A stretch of DNA of 64,000 nt, taken from the NCBI GenBank assembly GCA_030745875.1, contig JASLNT010000022.1, positions 105,793 through 169,792 on the forward strand, given 5' to 3'. Both the position numbers and the translations under genes were made by a program. This document shows positions 17,857 through 26,473 of this stretch, one piece after another; position 1 is the stretch's first letter, and the number at the start of each line of letters is the position of its first letter. Below the pieces are notes generated by a model that saw only the letters and a list, made by a program, of their open reading frames with translations, did no database searches and was not told the origin of the DNA. This stretch comes from Phycisphaerae bacterium. Its GTDB lineage: Bacteria; Planctomycetota; Phycisphaerae; SM23-33.

Positions 17857-19605
17857 ATGCCAACAACAGTTGATGTCGCCGAACTAAGAGGCAGACCGCT
17901 CGGTAGAGTTCTGGTCAAAATGGGACTGATCACTCGCGATCAGGTTCACGAAGCCCTGGATGTGCAAAAGCACAAGGGCGGACCAATGGGACAGATTCTC
18001 ATTGACCTGGACTACATCACCGACGAGATGAGAACAATGGCCCTGGCTCATCAGATGGGAATGGAGGCCGTGGATCTGACCGACATCGAGATCGACAACG
18101 ATATCATCGGACTGATCCCGCCCCAGATGGCCAACGCCTACAAGATCATCCCGCTGGAATACGAGCCGGACACCAAAGAACTCACAATCGCTCTGGCGTC
18201 GGCCGATAACTTCCGCGCCACCGACGACCTGCGAACGTTGATGGGGTTCAGCGTAACTGCGAAAATCGCCGACCCCACCCAACTCCGCTCGGCGTTGCTG
18301 AAATACTATGATGTGGAGCCGGAGTCGATCGGCGACCTGATCAATGAGATCGCCGGCGACGAACAGTTGTCGATGATAGTCGGCGGCGAACACAGTATCG
18401 ATCTGGACGAATTGAGAGAGGTCGCCGACTCCAATCCCGTCAAACGACTGGTCAATATGGTGCTGCTTGAGGCCATCCGCAACCGCGCCTCGGACATTCA
18501 TTTCGAACCGTTCGAGAACGAGTATTTCATGCGATATCGCATCGACGGCATGCTCTATGAGATGCTGCCTCCGCCCAAATCAATCGCAATGGCCATCGCA
18601 TCGCGCATCAAGGTTATGTCAAACCTCGACATCGCCGAGCGGCGCCTCCCGCAAGACGGACGAATTGAACTCATAGTCGGCGGACGCCCGGTGGACCTGC
18701 GAGTTTCCGTTCTCCCGACCATGTTCGGCGAGAGCGTCGTCATGCGTGTGCTTGACCGCGGTAATGTAAGCCTCGACCTCGAGCGTATCGGTATGAGAGA
18801 AGACGATCTGCTGCTGTTCAGGCAGTTGATCCGACGCCCCAACGGTATCGTCATCGTCACAGGCCCGACCGGATCGGGCAAAACCACCTCGCTCTATTCA
18901 GCACTTAACGAACTCAACAAACCCGACACCAAGATTCTGACCAGCGAGGATCCCGTCGAATACGATATTGACGGTCTTATACAAGTGCAGATCAATGAAG
19001 AGATCGGGCTGACGTTCGATCGCTGCCTGCGAAGCTTCCTCCGCCAAGACCCCGACGTTGTCCTTGTCGGTGAGATTCGCGACCTGCAAACCGCCGAAAT
19101 CGCCGTCCAGGCCGCATTAACCGGGCACCTGGTGTTCACCACGCTGCACACCAACGACGCCCCGTCGGTTATCGCACGACTGCTCGACCTGGGACTTGAA
19201 CCGTTCCTGATCACGGCCACCGTGGAAGGCGTCGTGGCACAGCGACTTGTGCGATGCATCTGTTCGCGCTGCAAGGAAACTTACGTGCCGGACGAATCGA
19301 TGCTCCTGGAATTGGCTCTCAAACCCGAAGATGTCGCCGGTCGAACATTCTCACGCGGTGTCGGATGCGACTACTGTCGAGGAACCGGATACAGCGGGCG
19401 AATGGCTATTTTTGAAATCATGCTGTACGACGATCGAATCCGCAATCTGGTCATGGAGAGGAAATCCACCAACATGCTCCGCGAAGCCGCCCGCAAGCGC
19501 GGTATGCGAACGCTGCGGGAATCGGGTTTGCTGGCGATATATGACGGATTGACTACGATTGAAGAGGTCGTCGCACAGACACTCAGCGAAGATATGGACC
19601 AGTAA
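17857..19605 (+). CDS. PilB/GspE-type assembly ATPase (copy 2)
   Basis: A 582-residue second extension ATPase. MshEN-like N-terminal domain (about 10-160), Walker A GPTGSGKTTS (from residue 336), EDPVEY, VVLVGEIRD, GHLVFTTLHTND and a tetracysteine pair (CSRC, CDYC). It differs from copy 1 throughout the N-terminal domain, so the two are old paralogues, not a recent duplication. Starts 21 bases after pilT and belongs to the same operon. Which copy powers which filament cannot be told from sequence. Confidence 0.93.
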   Translation: MPTTVDVAELRGRPLGRVLVKMGLITRDQVHEALDVQKHKGGPMGQILIDLDYITDEMRTMALAHQMGMEAVDLTDIEIDNDIIGLIPPQMANAYKIIPLEYEPDTKELTIALASADNFRATDDLRTLMGFSVTAKIADPTQLRSALLKYYDVEPESIGDLINEIAGDEQLSMIVGGEHSIDLDELREVADSNPVKRLVNMVLLEAIRNRASDIHFEPFENEYFMRYRIDGMLYEMLPPPKSIAMAIASRIKVMSNLDIAERRLPQDGRIELIVGGRPVDLRVSVLPTMFGESVVMRVLDRGNVSLDLERIGMREDDLLLFRQLIRRPNGIVIVTGPTGSGKTTSLYSALNELNKPDTKILTSEDPVEYDIDGLIQVQINEEIGLTFDRCLRSFLRQDPDVVLVGEIRDLQTAEIAVQAALTGHLVFTTLHTNDAPSVIARLLDLGLEPFLITATVEGVVAQRLVRCICSRCKETYVPDESMLLELALKPEDVAGRTFSRGVGCDYCRGTGYSGRMAIFEIMLYDDRIRNLVMERKSTNMLREAARKRGMRTLRESGLLAIYDGLTTIEEVVAQTLSEDMDQ

Positions 19606-19689
19606 AACAGTACGCTACTACCGCCGTCGAATCACGTTGTTCGCTCCGGTAGTAAACACAGCAGCCCCGAATGGCTGCAGGAGATCACG

Positions 19690-20955
19690 ATGCCGACTTT
19701 CACATACGAGGCGATGAACAGCGTAGGCCAACCCGTCAAGGGAACAGTCGAGGCCACTAATAGCGATGAGGCGATCGCAAAAGTGCGCGCCCAAGGCAAC
19801 TTCCCAACGAAGATCAAGGAAAAAGCCGCCCGTCGCGGCGGAGGAGGCGGACAGCGCAAAACCGCATCGGCCGGAGCCGCAGCCCAACCCCGCCGCGCCA
19901 AGCGCGGTGGAGGCGGTAGAGCGCCCACTAAACTGATTTCCCTGTTCACCCGCCAACTCTCGACGCTGGTCAGCGCCGGACTGCCCATCGTCCGGAGCCT
20001 CCAGATTCTCGAGGAACAGCAGAAACCCGGCCCCATGCGAGTGACAGTTCGTCTCGTAAAAGAGGACGTCACCGAAGGAGCCTCACTTTCCGAGGCGATG
20101 AAACGGCATCCAAAGACATTCAACGCCTTGTACACCAACATGATCCGCGCAGGTGAACTTGGCGGCGTGCTCGACATCATCCTCGAACGTCTCTCGGAGT
20201 TTATGGAAAAGGCCGACGCCCTCAAACGCAAAGTGAAGGGCGCGATGATCTATCCTATCGCGGTGATTTCGTTTGCGTTGCTCATCGTAACCGGATTGAT
20301 GATCCTGGTGGTCCCGCAGTTTGAAAAAATCTTCGCCCAGCAGGGAAAAGCCCTGCCGGCTGTCACCCAGATGCTGATGGAAACAAGCCGCTGGATCAAG
20401 GGCGGCGGATGGGCGGTTATCATCCTGGCCCCCATCGGTCTGATATTCGGAATCAAACTGCTGAAGAGAACCGAGAGCACGGCGATTTACGTCGACAGGG
20501 TGATGATGCGCATACCGATCATGGGGCAGATTATCTCCAAGACCGCCGTCGCAAGATTCTCACGCACCCTGGGAACGCTGCTGACCGCAGGCGTTCCGAT
20601 TCTTGAAGCGCTCGACATCACCGCAGATACGTCCGGAAACGCAGTCTATCGAGAGGCGATGACCAAGGTCCACAACGCAATTCGCGAGGGCGAGAGCTTC
20701 GCCACCCCCCTGCGACAGGCCAAGGTTGTCGATTCGATGGTGGTCAACATGATCGACGTCGGTGAAGAGACCGGTGAGCTGGACAACATGCTCACCAAGA
20801 TCGCCGACACCTATGACTCAGAGGTCGAAACTCTCGTCTCGTCGCTGACATCACTCATGGAGCCGGTAATGGTTATCGTTCTCGGCTTAATTGTCGGCTT
20901 TATCGTCATTGCACTGTTTATGCCCATGATTGGAATGTTGGACAATATGTCCTGA
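19690..20955 (+). CDS. Inner-membrane platform protein PilC/GspF
   Basis: A 421-residue polytopic protein that forms the platform on which the ATPases act. It has two homologous GspF domains (about 85-210 and 290-410), each starting with FTRQLSTLVSAGLP- or FSRTLGTLLTAGVP-type motifs, and three membrane helices ending at GFIVIALFMPMIG. A basic, Gly/Ala-rich linker (about residues 45-78, with GGGGGQRK) separates the short N-terminal part from the first domain. AGGAG precedes the ATG. Confidence 0.93.
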   Translation: MPTFTYEAMNSVGQPVKGTVEATNSDEAIAKVRAQGNFPTKIKEKAARRGGGGGQRKTASAGAAAQPRRAKRGGGGRAPTKLISLFTRQLSTLVSAGLPIVRSLQILEEQQKPGPMRVTVRLVKEDVTEGASLSEAMKRHPKTFNALYTNMIRAGELGGVLDIILERLSEFMEKADALKRKVKGAMIYPIAVISFALLIVTGLMILVVPQFEKIFAQQGKALPAVTQMLMETSRWIKGGGWAVIILAPIGLIFGIKLLKRTESTAIYVDRVMMRIPIMGQIISKTAVARFSRTLGTLLTAGVPILEALDITADTSGNAVYREAMTKVHNAIREGESFATPLRQAKVVDSMVVNMIDVGEETGELDNMLTKIADTYDSEVETLVSSLTSLMEPVMVIVLGLIVGFIVIALFMPMIGMLDNMS

Positions 20956-20986
20956 TAACCTGCAATCGCCCGAAGGAAGTATCGCG

Positions 20987-21790
20987 ATGAAAACAAGGAA
21001 ACCGGAATCCCGCGGGGCAGCCCGACGGTACGGGTCGGCGGGTTTTACTCTGATAGAGTTACTGGTGGTCATCACTGTCATCATGCTGCTGGCGACAATG
21101 CTCATGCCGACCGTCCAGGCAATTATCACCCAGGGCTACGTGGCGCGTTCGGCCTTGATGGTCAGAAGGCTCCACGACGGAACGTTGCTCTACAAAGATC
21201 GAACGGGGTTCCTCCCGGGCGAGATGAAGGACGACAGCTCGGGCGGTATTGGCGATCCGCGAGTCGCCATGAGAAGCGGTTCGCTGACCGGAAGCCAGAT
21301 CCTGGCCGCATGCCTGTTCAACATCGAATACAAAGATCTCACCTCTTCGGTGGATTCTCACGATATCGAAGCGTCGAAGGCGTACGTTACGTACAAACCG
21401 GAATACCTCATAAACTACCGGAACAAGCGTAATTCGATTTCCGACGACTTCCCCGGAGAAAAAGCAAAACCGATCTGCTATTTCCTGGCCAGCAACAAAC
21501 TGGCCGACAAGAACGAACTCAGGCAGTTCCAATACACAGACAACCGCGTGTATATGGACGCTCAGAGGAGCAGCCCGCCGTTGAACCAAAGAACGTTCGA
21601 AACCTGGATTGAATCGCGGGCGTCGGGCCCTCACGAGGTGTTGAACAACGGCGGATTCATCCTGATCGCCCCGGGACTCAACAGGAAGTATCTCGTGCGT
21701 GAAGTTGAAGACCCCACCAACCCCGAAAGGACGATCCAGGAGTCTGACGACGACGATCTGGCCAATGACTACGGAGGAAGGAGCAAGTAG
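20987..21790 (+). CDS. Prepilin-type (pseudopilin) protein 1
   Basis: A 267-residue class III signal protein. Start ATG 20987 has GAAGGAAG upstream; it lies 31 bases after the platform gene. The prepilin motif is G^FTLIELLVVITV with Glu at +5, after a basic 20-residue leader. The large C-terminal domain has no recognised fold; length suggests a minor pseudopilin (GspK- or GspJ-like), not the main fibre subunit. The next gene starts two bases after its stop. Confidence 0.88.
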   Translation: MKTRKPESRGAARRYGSAGFTLIELLVVITVIMLLATMLMPTVQAIITQGYVARSALMVRRLHDGTLLYKDRTGFLPGEMKDDSSGGIGDPRVAMRSGSLTGSQILAACLFNIEYKDLTSSVDSHDIEASKAYVTYKPEYLINYRNKRNSISDDFPGEKAKPICYFLASNKLADKNELRQFQYTDNRVYMDAQRSSPPLNQRTFETWIESRASGPHEVLNNGGFILIAPGLNRKYLVREVEDPTNPERTIQESDDDDLANDYGGRSK

Positions 21791-21792
21791 CC

Positions 21793-22515
21793 ATGAGCAA
21801 TCCGAGAGAAACAGAATCGCAGTCATTCCAGTCACCGCGCCGAAGCGGTGGTTTCACGATGATCGAACTGCTCGTGGTCATGTTCGTTATCACCATGCTC
21901 CTGACCATCGGCATGCCGACTATCATAAAAGTTCGCACGCAGATGAAAATCGGAGCCTGCCGCGTAACTGTAAATATCATCGACAAAGCCGTCAGCATGT
22001 ACCACGCACAGCACAAACGATACCCCAGCCTGCAAGCCATGCCGGCTGAACTATACGGGCAGGAGTTTGAGGCCGACCCCAGCGGGGGCGTAAAGGAAGT
22101 GGACGATGGTGAGCCCGGACCGGGCTACAGACTCCAACCGAGAGGCGTGGTCTACGGGCCGTGGAACGGAGTGGACCAACTGCAGCGAACCGGAGACTAC
22201 CAGAAAGGCGGACAGAATTCTCGAGTGTTCTTCAAAGATGCTTTTGGACGCCCGATATGGTACTGCCCGTACAATCAGGAAGCCGAATCGGAAGATCGGA
22301 GATACGAGGACAACGAGTTCGATCACGAGGCGTCGGAAGTCGGAATCAATCTGAACAGCATCGCCGACTACGCCAAGAATCAGTCAGGCGCATACTATCG
22401 TAAGGACTACATAATAATGTCCCAGGGCGCCGACAGCAAATGGGGCCTGATCCGCGGATCGGGCAACACCGTTATCCCTCCCACCGACGACATTACTAAC
22501 TTCATCAGGGAATAG
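21793..22515 (+). CDS. Prepilin-type (pseudopilin) protein 2
   Basis: A 240-residue protein with prepilin motif GG^FTMIELLVVMFV and Glu+5. After the N-terminal helix the region MYHAQHKRYPSLQAMP resembles GspG-type pilins (Y-x-x-x-x-x-YP-L). The C-terminal domain is longer than in GspG and contains a WYCPYN segment. Its ribosome binding site lies inside the preceding gene (AAGGAG), so translation is probably coupled. Confidence 0.88.
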   Translation: MSNPRETESQSFQSPRRSGGFTMIELLVVMFVITMLLTIGMPTIIKVRTQMKIGACRVTVNIIDKAVSMYHAQHKRYPSLQAMPAELYGQEFEADPSGGVKEVDDGEPGPGYRLQPRGVVYGPWNGVDQLQRTGDYQKGGQNSRVFFKDAFGRPIWYCPYNQEAESEDRRYEDNEFDHEASEVGINLNSIADYAKNQSGAYYRKDYIIMSQGADSKWGLIRGSGNTVIPPTDDITNFIRE

Positions 22516-22520
22516 TCAAC

Positions 22521-22982
22521 ATGCCAATCACGCCAAGAACATCCCGGAAACGCCCGGCAGGATCCAGCGGTTTTACGCTGGTTGAGCTGCTGGCGGTAAT
22601 GCTGATTCTCGCAATACTGATCACCCTGGTGCTCGGGGCTTCAAAGCTCCTGTTCTCCGACGTCCACTCCACCGAAACTCAGGCCAGCATGCAGGTCATC
22701 ATGGCCGCTATCACCGCGTACCACGATGTCGTTAAAGACTACCCCGCTCAAACCGACGATTGGATCAGCCAGCTGGCCAGCGTCCAAAAATCCAGAGACC
22801 TGATAGCCAAACTCGGTGAGAAAGTCTGGAGCGCCGAGAACAGGAAAGAATTCCGCGACGCCTGGGGCAACAAGATTAAGTACACGCGCAGCGGCGGGCT
22901 CGCTGGCGCACCGGGACTAATCTCCGGCGGACCCGATGGCGACCACAGCACTGAAGAAGACAACGTGCGATACAATAGATAA
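22521..22982 (+). CDS. GspG-like pseudopilin, tandem copy A
   Basis: A 153-residue protein with prepilin motif SG^FTLVELLAVMLI. Length and C-terminus match the major pseudopilin GspG: DAWGNKIKYTRSG and the calcium-loop-like ISGGPDGDHSTEEDN. GspG forms the shaft of the type II secretion pseudopilus. It starts five bases after the previous stop. The 3' two thirds of the gene are duplicated in the next gene. Confidence 0.88.
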   Translation: MPITPRTSRKRPAGSSGFTLVELLAVMLILAILITLVLGASKLLFSDVHSTETQASMQVIMAAITAYHDVVKDYPAQTDDWISQLASVQKSRDLIAKLGEKVWSAENRKEFRDAWGNKIKYTRSGGLAGAPGLISGGPDGDHSTEEDNVRYNR

Positions 22983-23521
22983 CACCGCACTCAGAGAACC
23001 GTAATGACGCAGGAAACGGCGACATACCGCTTATGCCCCGAACGAACCGAAACCTCGGGTCAAAGTCGATCTGCAGGTTTCACCCTCGTCGAGTTGCTGG
23101 CGGTGATGTTCATACTTGCAATCCTGGCAACGCTTGTGGCCTGGAACGTAGGACCCGGTTCCGACCGTATCTATGCGGACCAGACCCAGGTCGACATGAA
23201 GATCATCATGTCCGCCATCACCGCATACCACGATATCGTTAAAGACTACCCGCATCAGACCGACGATTGGATCAACCAGCTAGCCAGCGTCCGGAAATCC
23301 AGAGATCTGATAGCCAAACTCGATGACAAAGTCTGGAGCACCGAAAACAGGACAGAGTTCCGCGACGCCTGGGGCAACAAGATTAAATACACGCGCAACG
23401 ACGGACTTGCCGGCGCGCCGGGGCTAATCTCCGGCGGACCTGACGGTGACCACAACACTGAAGAAGACAACGTGCGATACAACAGATAACACCGCACACA
23501 GAGAACCGTAATGACGCAGAA
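22710..23521 (+). repeat. 507-bp tandem duplication spanning two pseudopilin genes
   Basis: Sequence from 22710 to about 23015 recurs at 23217 to about 23522 with a constant offset of 507 bases and no gaps. The match covers the C-terminal part of the pilin gene, the 21-base spacer and the first codons of the following gene: both next genes begin MTQ-TA-YR. The N-terminal halves of the two pilin genes are much less similar. Confidence 0.9.
23004..23489 (+). CDS. GspG-like pseudopilin, tandem copy B
   Basis: A 161-residue paralogue of the preceding pilin. Prepilin motif SAG^FTLVELLAVMFI. From residue about 70 on it is nearly identical to copy A (YHDIVKDYPHQTDDWI, DAWGNKIKYTRN, ISGGPDGDHNTEEDN), with the same calcium-loop-like end. 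The hydrophobic spine and the segment after it differ (ATLVAWNVGPGSD in B). Copies with a shared head and different stalk could form alternative or mixed filaments. Confidence 0.88.
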   Translation: MTQETATYRLCPERTETSGQSRSAGFTLVELLAVMFILAILATLVAWNVGPGSDRIYADQTQVDMKIIMSAITAYHDIVKDYPHQTDDWINQLASVRKSRDLIAKLDDKVWSTENRTEFRDAWGNKIKYTRNDGLAGAPGLISGGPDGDHNTEEDNVRYNR

Positions 23522-24305
23522 AACAGCCAAATATCGCTATCGGACCTCCCAAACGCCCCCCCGCCGCCGAGCGAAAGGCTTCACGCTGATCGAACTGGCG
23601 GTGGCGTTAACGATCATTCTCATGATGATCACCATGGTGGTTCCCACACTATCGAAAATGCTGTCGTCCAGGGCGAGCATGGAGGCGTTCAATCTGGTCG
23701 CCGCCCAACTGACGGCCGCACGGGCCGAAGCCATAACCGGAAACACATACGCCGGCATTCATGTACAACTCGGCGCCCAACCCGACATGCGGGAAACCGC
23801 ATATTCGATGATAATCGGACTCACCGAAGACGAAGTACTCAAGGATGATCCGAAATTCACGAGACAGGGCACTTTCCTTCCGCAGGAATTGCCCGGCGGT
23901 ACTGCGCTGGGCCAGTTGACCGCGGACTTCGTGGAGGATAAACCCCCAAGCTCACCCGATCCGGACAACCCGGATGACTCCGGGGTCTACAAGAACATCG
24001 GCTCGGACACGCAACTGAAGAGATTCTGTGCGTTTTCGATCATTTTCTCACCAGACGGCTCGGTGGCGCAGCGAGTGAAAAGCGCCAACGTCTTATTCAA
24101 CGTGAGCGATCCCATGTTCAACGGCGATACGCAGCTTTGGGACTTCAATCTCGCCAACGACAAGCCCGGGGTCACCGCCTTTACGATATTCGACTACAAG
24201 AAAGTCCTGAAGCTTGAGTCGAGCGACCGCATAACTTACCTCAACGAGAATGGACAGTTTCTTCCCGTAAACATGCATACTGGGCAACTGTTTGATAGAC
24301 AATAG
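23511..24305 (+). CDS. Prepilin-type (pseudopilin) protein, GspH/FimT-like
   Basis: A 264-residue protein with motif KG^FTLIELAVALTI. The segment after the helix (NLVAAQLTAARAEAITGNTYAGIHV) is typical of GspH/FimT minor pseudopilins. Its first codons derive from the tandem duplication upstream. The C-terminal half has no recognised motif. Overlaps nothing; the next gene begins 40 bases later. Confidence 0.87.
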   Translation: MTQKTAKYRYRTSQTPPRRRAKGFTLIELAVALTIILMMITMVVPTLSKMLSSRASMEAFNLVAAQLTAARAEAITGNTYAGIHVQLGAQPDMRETAYSMIIGLTEDEVLKDDPKFTRQGTFLPQELPGGTALGQLTADFVEDKPPSSPDPDNPDDSGVYKNIGSDTQLKRFCAFSIIFSPDGSVAQRVKSANVLFNVSDPMFNGDTQLWDFNLANDKPGVTAFTIFDYKKVLKLESSDRITYLNENGQFLPVNMHTGQLFDRQ

Positions 24306-24345
24306 CATTACGCCTGTCCCATGTGGACGGGCATTGGAACTGAAG

Positions 24346-25167
24346 ATGACAAAACAGATTCTGAGATTACGTCCGTCCGCTGCGCACCATTGCGGGCGTC
24401 GGGTGTCCGGCTTCACGTTGATCGAGTTGATGATTTCCGTATCCATCATGGCCATCATCATGTTGGCGTTCGGAGGCCTGTTGACGCGAGCCAATCAGGT
24501 GGTGACCGAAGGAGAGAGGCGTATGCGATCCGATGCGGCCGCCTCGGCGATCGCCCGAATCATACGCAATGACATTCGCAAAATCACGAAAAACGGGTTC
24601 TTCCGAATCGGAAAGGACGTACTCGTGATTGTCACCGCTGGAAAGACACAGAGCGCCTTCAGCGACAAGTCCGGTGACGGTTCGATAATCGTGTACGGAT
24701 ACCATGATGCATCCAAAGTCCTGTACCGCAAAGTTATGGTTCTGGCCAAAGATGCTCCCACCGCCGAGAATCAGAAGATCGTGGATTGTCTCATCTGGAA
24801 AGGCTCCGGTATCAATCTCGCCGAATTGCAGATCATGAGCGCCGACACCATGAAAGAGATGATTGACGAAGTTGAGAAAGCCCCCGACAGCATGGCGTAT
24901 CCGCCCCAAACATTACACCAGGTCACCAAGACCATGTGGATGGTTCTCGCAGGCGGATGCAAAGAGCTGCTGATCTCACACCGCGCATCGGACGACCAGA
25001 CATGGTCCGACTCCAGCGGAACGCATACCCGCCACAATCAAACCAGTTGGCCGACCGCGATAAAGTTCAACTTCACACTCCAATCGGACTCCCTGGTGGG
25101 TGTCGCCCTTACCGACGAGAGTAACGCGGAAGTCAATTACGAGATAGTCTGCCCTGTCGGTCACTGA
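24346..25167 (+). CDS. Prepilin-type (pseudopilin) protein, GspJ-like
   Basis: A 273-residue protein. The start at ATG 24346 is preferred to an upstream alternative start that overlaps the previous gene, because it gives a 20-residue basic leader before the motif SG^FTLIELMISVSI. The region after the helix (ANQVVTEGERRMRSDAAASAI-R-IRNDI) resembles minor pseudopilins GspJ/PilW. Last gene of the pilus/secretion operon; the next gene converges. Confidence 0.87.
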   Translation: MTKQILRLRPSAAHHCGRRVSGFTLIELMISVSIMAIIMLAFGGLLTRANQVVTEGERRMRSDAAASAIARIIRNDIRKITKNGFFRIGKDVLVIVTAGKTQSAFSDKSGDGSIIVYGYHDASKVLYRKVMVLAKDAPTAENQKIVDCLIWKGSGINLAELQIMSADTMKEMIDEVEKAPDSMAYPPQTLHQVTKTMWMVLAGGCKELLISHRASDDQTWSDSSGTHTRHNQTSWPTAIKFNFTLQSDSLVGVALTDESNAEVNYEIVCPVGH

Positions 25168-25406
25168 TCGCCCGGCTCACGTGCCGCCGCACACTGTCTG
25201 CAGACCAGATCGAATCTGAGAGTTGGCTGGATATGCCGCCGCGCGACCGCCATGTCGCAGCGATCAGATCCAGCGTCTATTAAAATCGAAGGCGCCGCCG
25301 ACCGCCCCTCCCACAGCCTGCAACACCTTCGCCCCCAGAGTTTACATTCACTGAACATCCGCCTGCCGGCGATCCGGCAAACCGACTTCACGCACTATCG
25401 TGAAAT

Positions 25407-26153
25407 CTATCCCCCGACAACAGCCTTCTCCCTGGCGGCCGTCTGATTGCGAGCCACGCGTTTGCGTTTGCGGCGACGCCCGGGCTCTGGAACGTCGGGG
25501 CGATCAACTCGAACCGGATGGTCGGCTACAATCTTCAGCGCATCTCCGGCGTTACTGGCGAACAGGTCGGCGCGAATCTCATCGGCCAGACCGTCTGCAC
25601 GGTTGAACACACCGCCGGTAACCAACACCTGCATGTTGTCGCAGGGCTCTACTTCCCGGATTAGTTCAATAAGTTTGCGAACCGCAGGCACGTCCACAGG
25701 CTGAACGCCGTACACTGTGAGGATGTCGGGCTGGACGGAGCCCACCAGCTCCAGTATCTCATCATTGGCGACACCCGAACCGACAAACCATACGCCCCAC
25801 CCGTCGGCCTCGAAAAGGTCCGCCGTTATCTGCGCGCCAAGCTCGTCTACTTCTCCCTTACCACACACCACGATCATACGCTTGCCGCTCTTTGGCTTTC
25901 GTGCGAGCATCCCCTGCAACTGGTCAGCGATCGTACGATTTATACGAGTAGCCATGTGTTCGACTATCCGTGACAAATGGTTGTCGCGATACAAGCGATC
26001 AGTCTGTTCCATCGCCGGCCAGACCACTGATTTGAGCAACTTACTGGCCGAAACGCCTCTGTCCTGTGCCGCGAAGATCAACTCCCTCGCCTCACATCGT
26101 TTACCTGAAAACACGTGCTCGAGATACTGCTTGAAGAGATCCGCAATTGTCAT
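25407..26153 (-). CDS. B12-binding-fold protein lacking the cobalt-ligand His
   Basis: A 248-residue cytosolic protein (ATG 26153 with AAGGAA seven bases upstream; a GTG at 26156 is less likely). Residues 1-85 form a helical cap typical of methionine-synthase-type and regulator B12 domains (WPAMEQTDRLYRDN, EHMAT). Residues 92-205 have the Rossmann-like B12 fold with GSGV and VTGGVF loops. In the D/E-x-H-x-x-G cobalt-binding motif the His is replaced: it reads EVDELG, with Asp103. The last 35 residues are very basic. It may bind cobalamin without the His ligand, or may have lost binding. The hybrid kinase gene lies upstream in the same direction, so a regulatory role is likely but not proven. 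Confidence 0.82.
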   Translation of the reverse strand: MTIADLFKQYLEHVFSGKRCEARELIFAAQDRGVSASKLLKSVVWPAMEQTDRLYRDNHLSRIVEHMATRINRTIADQLQGMLARKPKSGKRMIVVCGKGEVDELGAQITADLFEADGWGVWFVGSGVANDEILELVGSVQPDILTVYGVQPVDVPAVRKLIELIREVEPCDNMQVLVTGGVFNRADGLADEIRADLFASNAGDALKIVADHPVRVDRPDVPEPGRRRKRKRVARNQTAAREKAVVGG

Positions 26154-26473
26154 CACAAGTTTCCTTTTAATTCGCCGCCAAAGAAATCGGACTATGGCAT
26201 TGTGGCTAGTCTGCGAGTTTTACGTTCCACTGATAAATCGGCATCTGGCACCATCGTTCTTGAAACAAAATGTTAAGATGGGTATTTTGGTTAACATACA
26301 TCATTGTTCCGCAATTACGGCCTCATATCGCTGCTACCCGGCCTTCCTCTTGGCGGTGATCCACACAAATCGCAACGCCTAGTACCCGTAAGGCCTTATG
26401 TATGCGGTCTTTTTAAGCATTTACAGCCTAATGCCATCGGCAATCACGTCTCAAGGCCAGGCCCATTACCTTA
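26154..26473. other. Intergenic region between kinase and B12-fold gene
   Basis: About 320 bases with no gene. It contains AT-rich sequence around 26270-26300 with an imperfect inverted repeat (CAAAAT, 12 bases, ATTTTG) that could be an operator, and the AAGGAA ribosome binding site of the B12-fold gene. The gap means the B12-fold gene probably has its own promoter. Confidence 0.45.

Noticed and set aside
26270..26300. Imperfect inverted repeats CAAAAT/ATTTTG and GTTAA/TTAAC upstream of the B12-fold gene
   Set aside because: AT-rich context makes such short arms likely by chance; kept only as a remark on the intergenic region.
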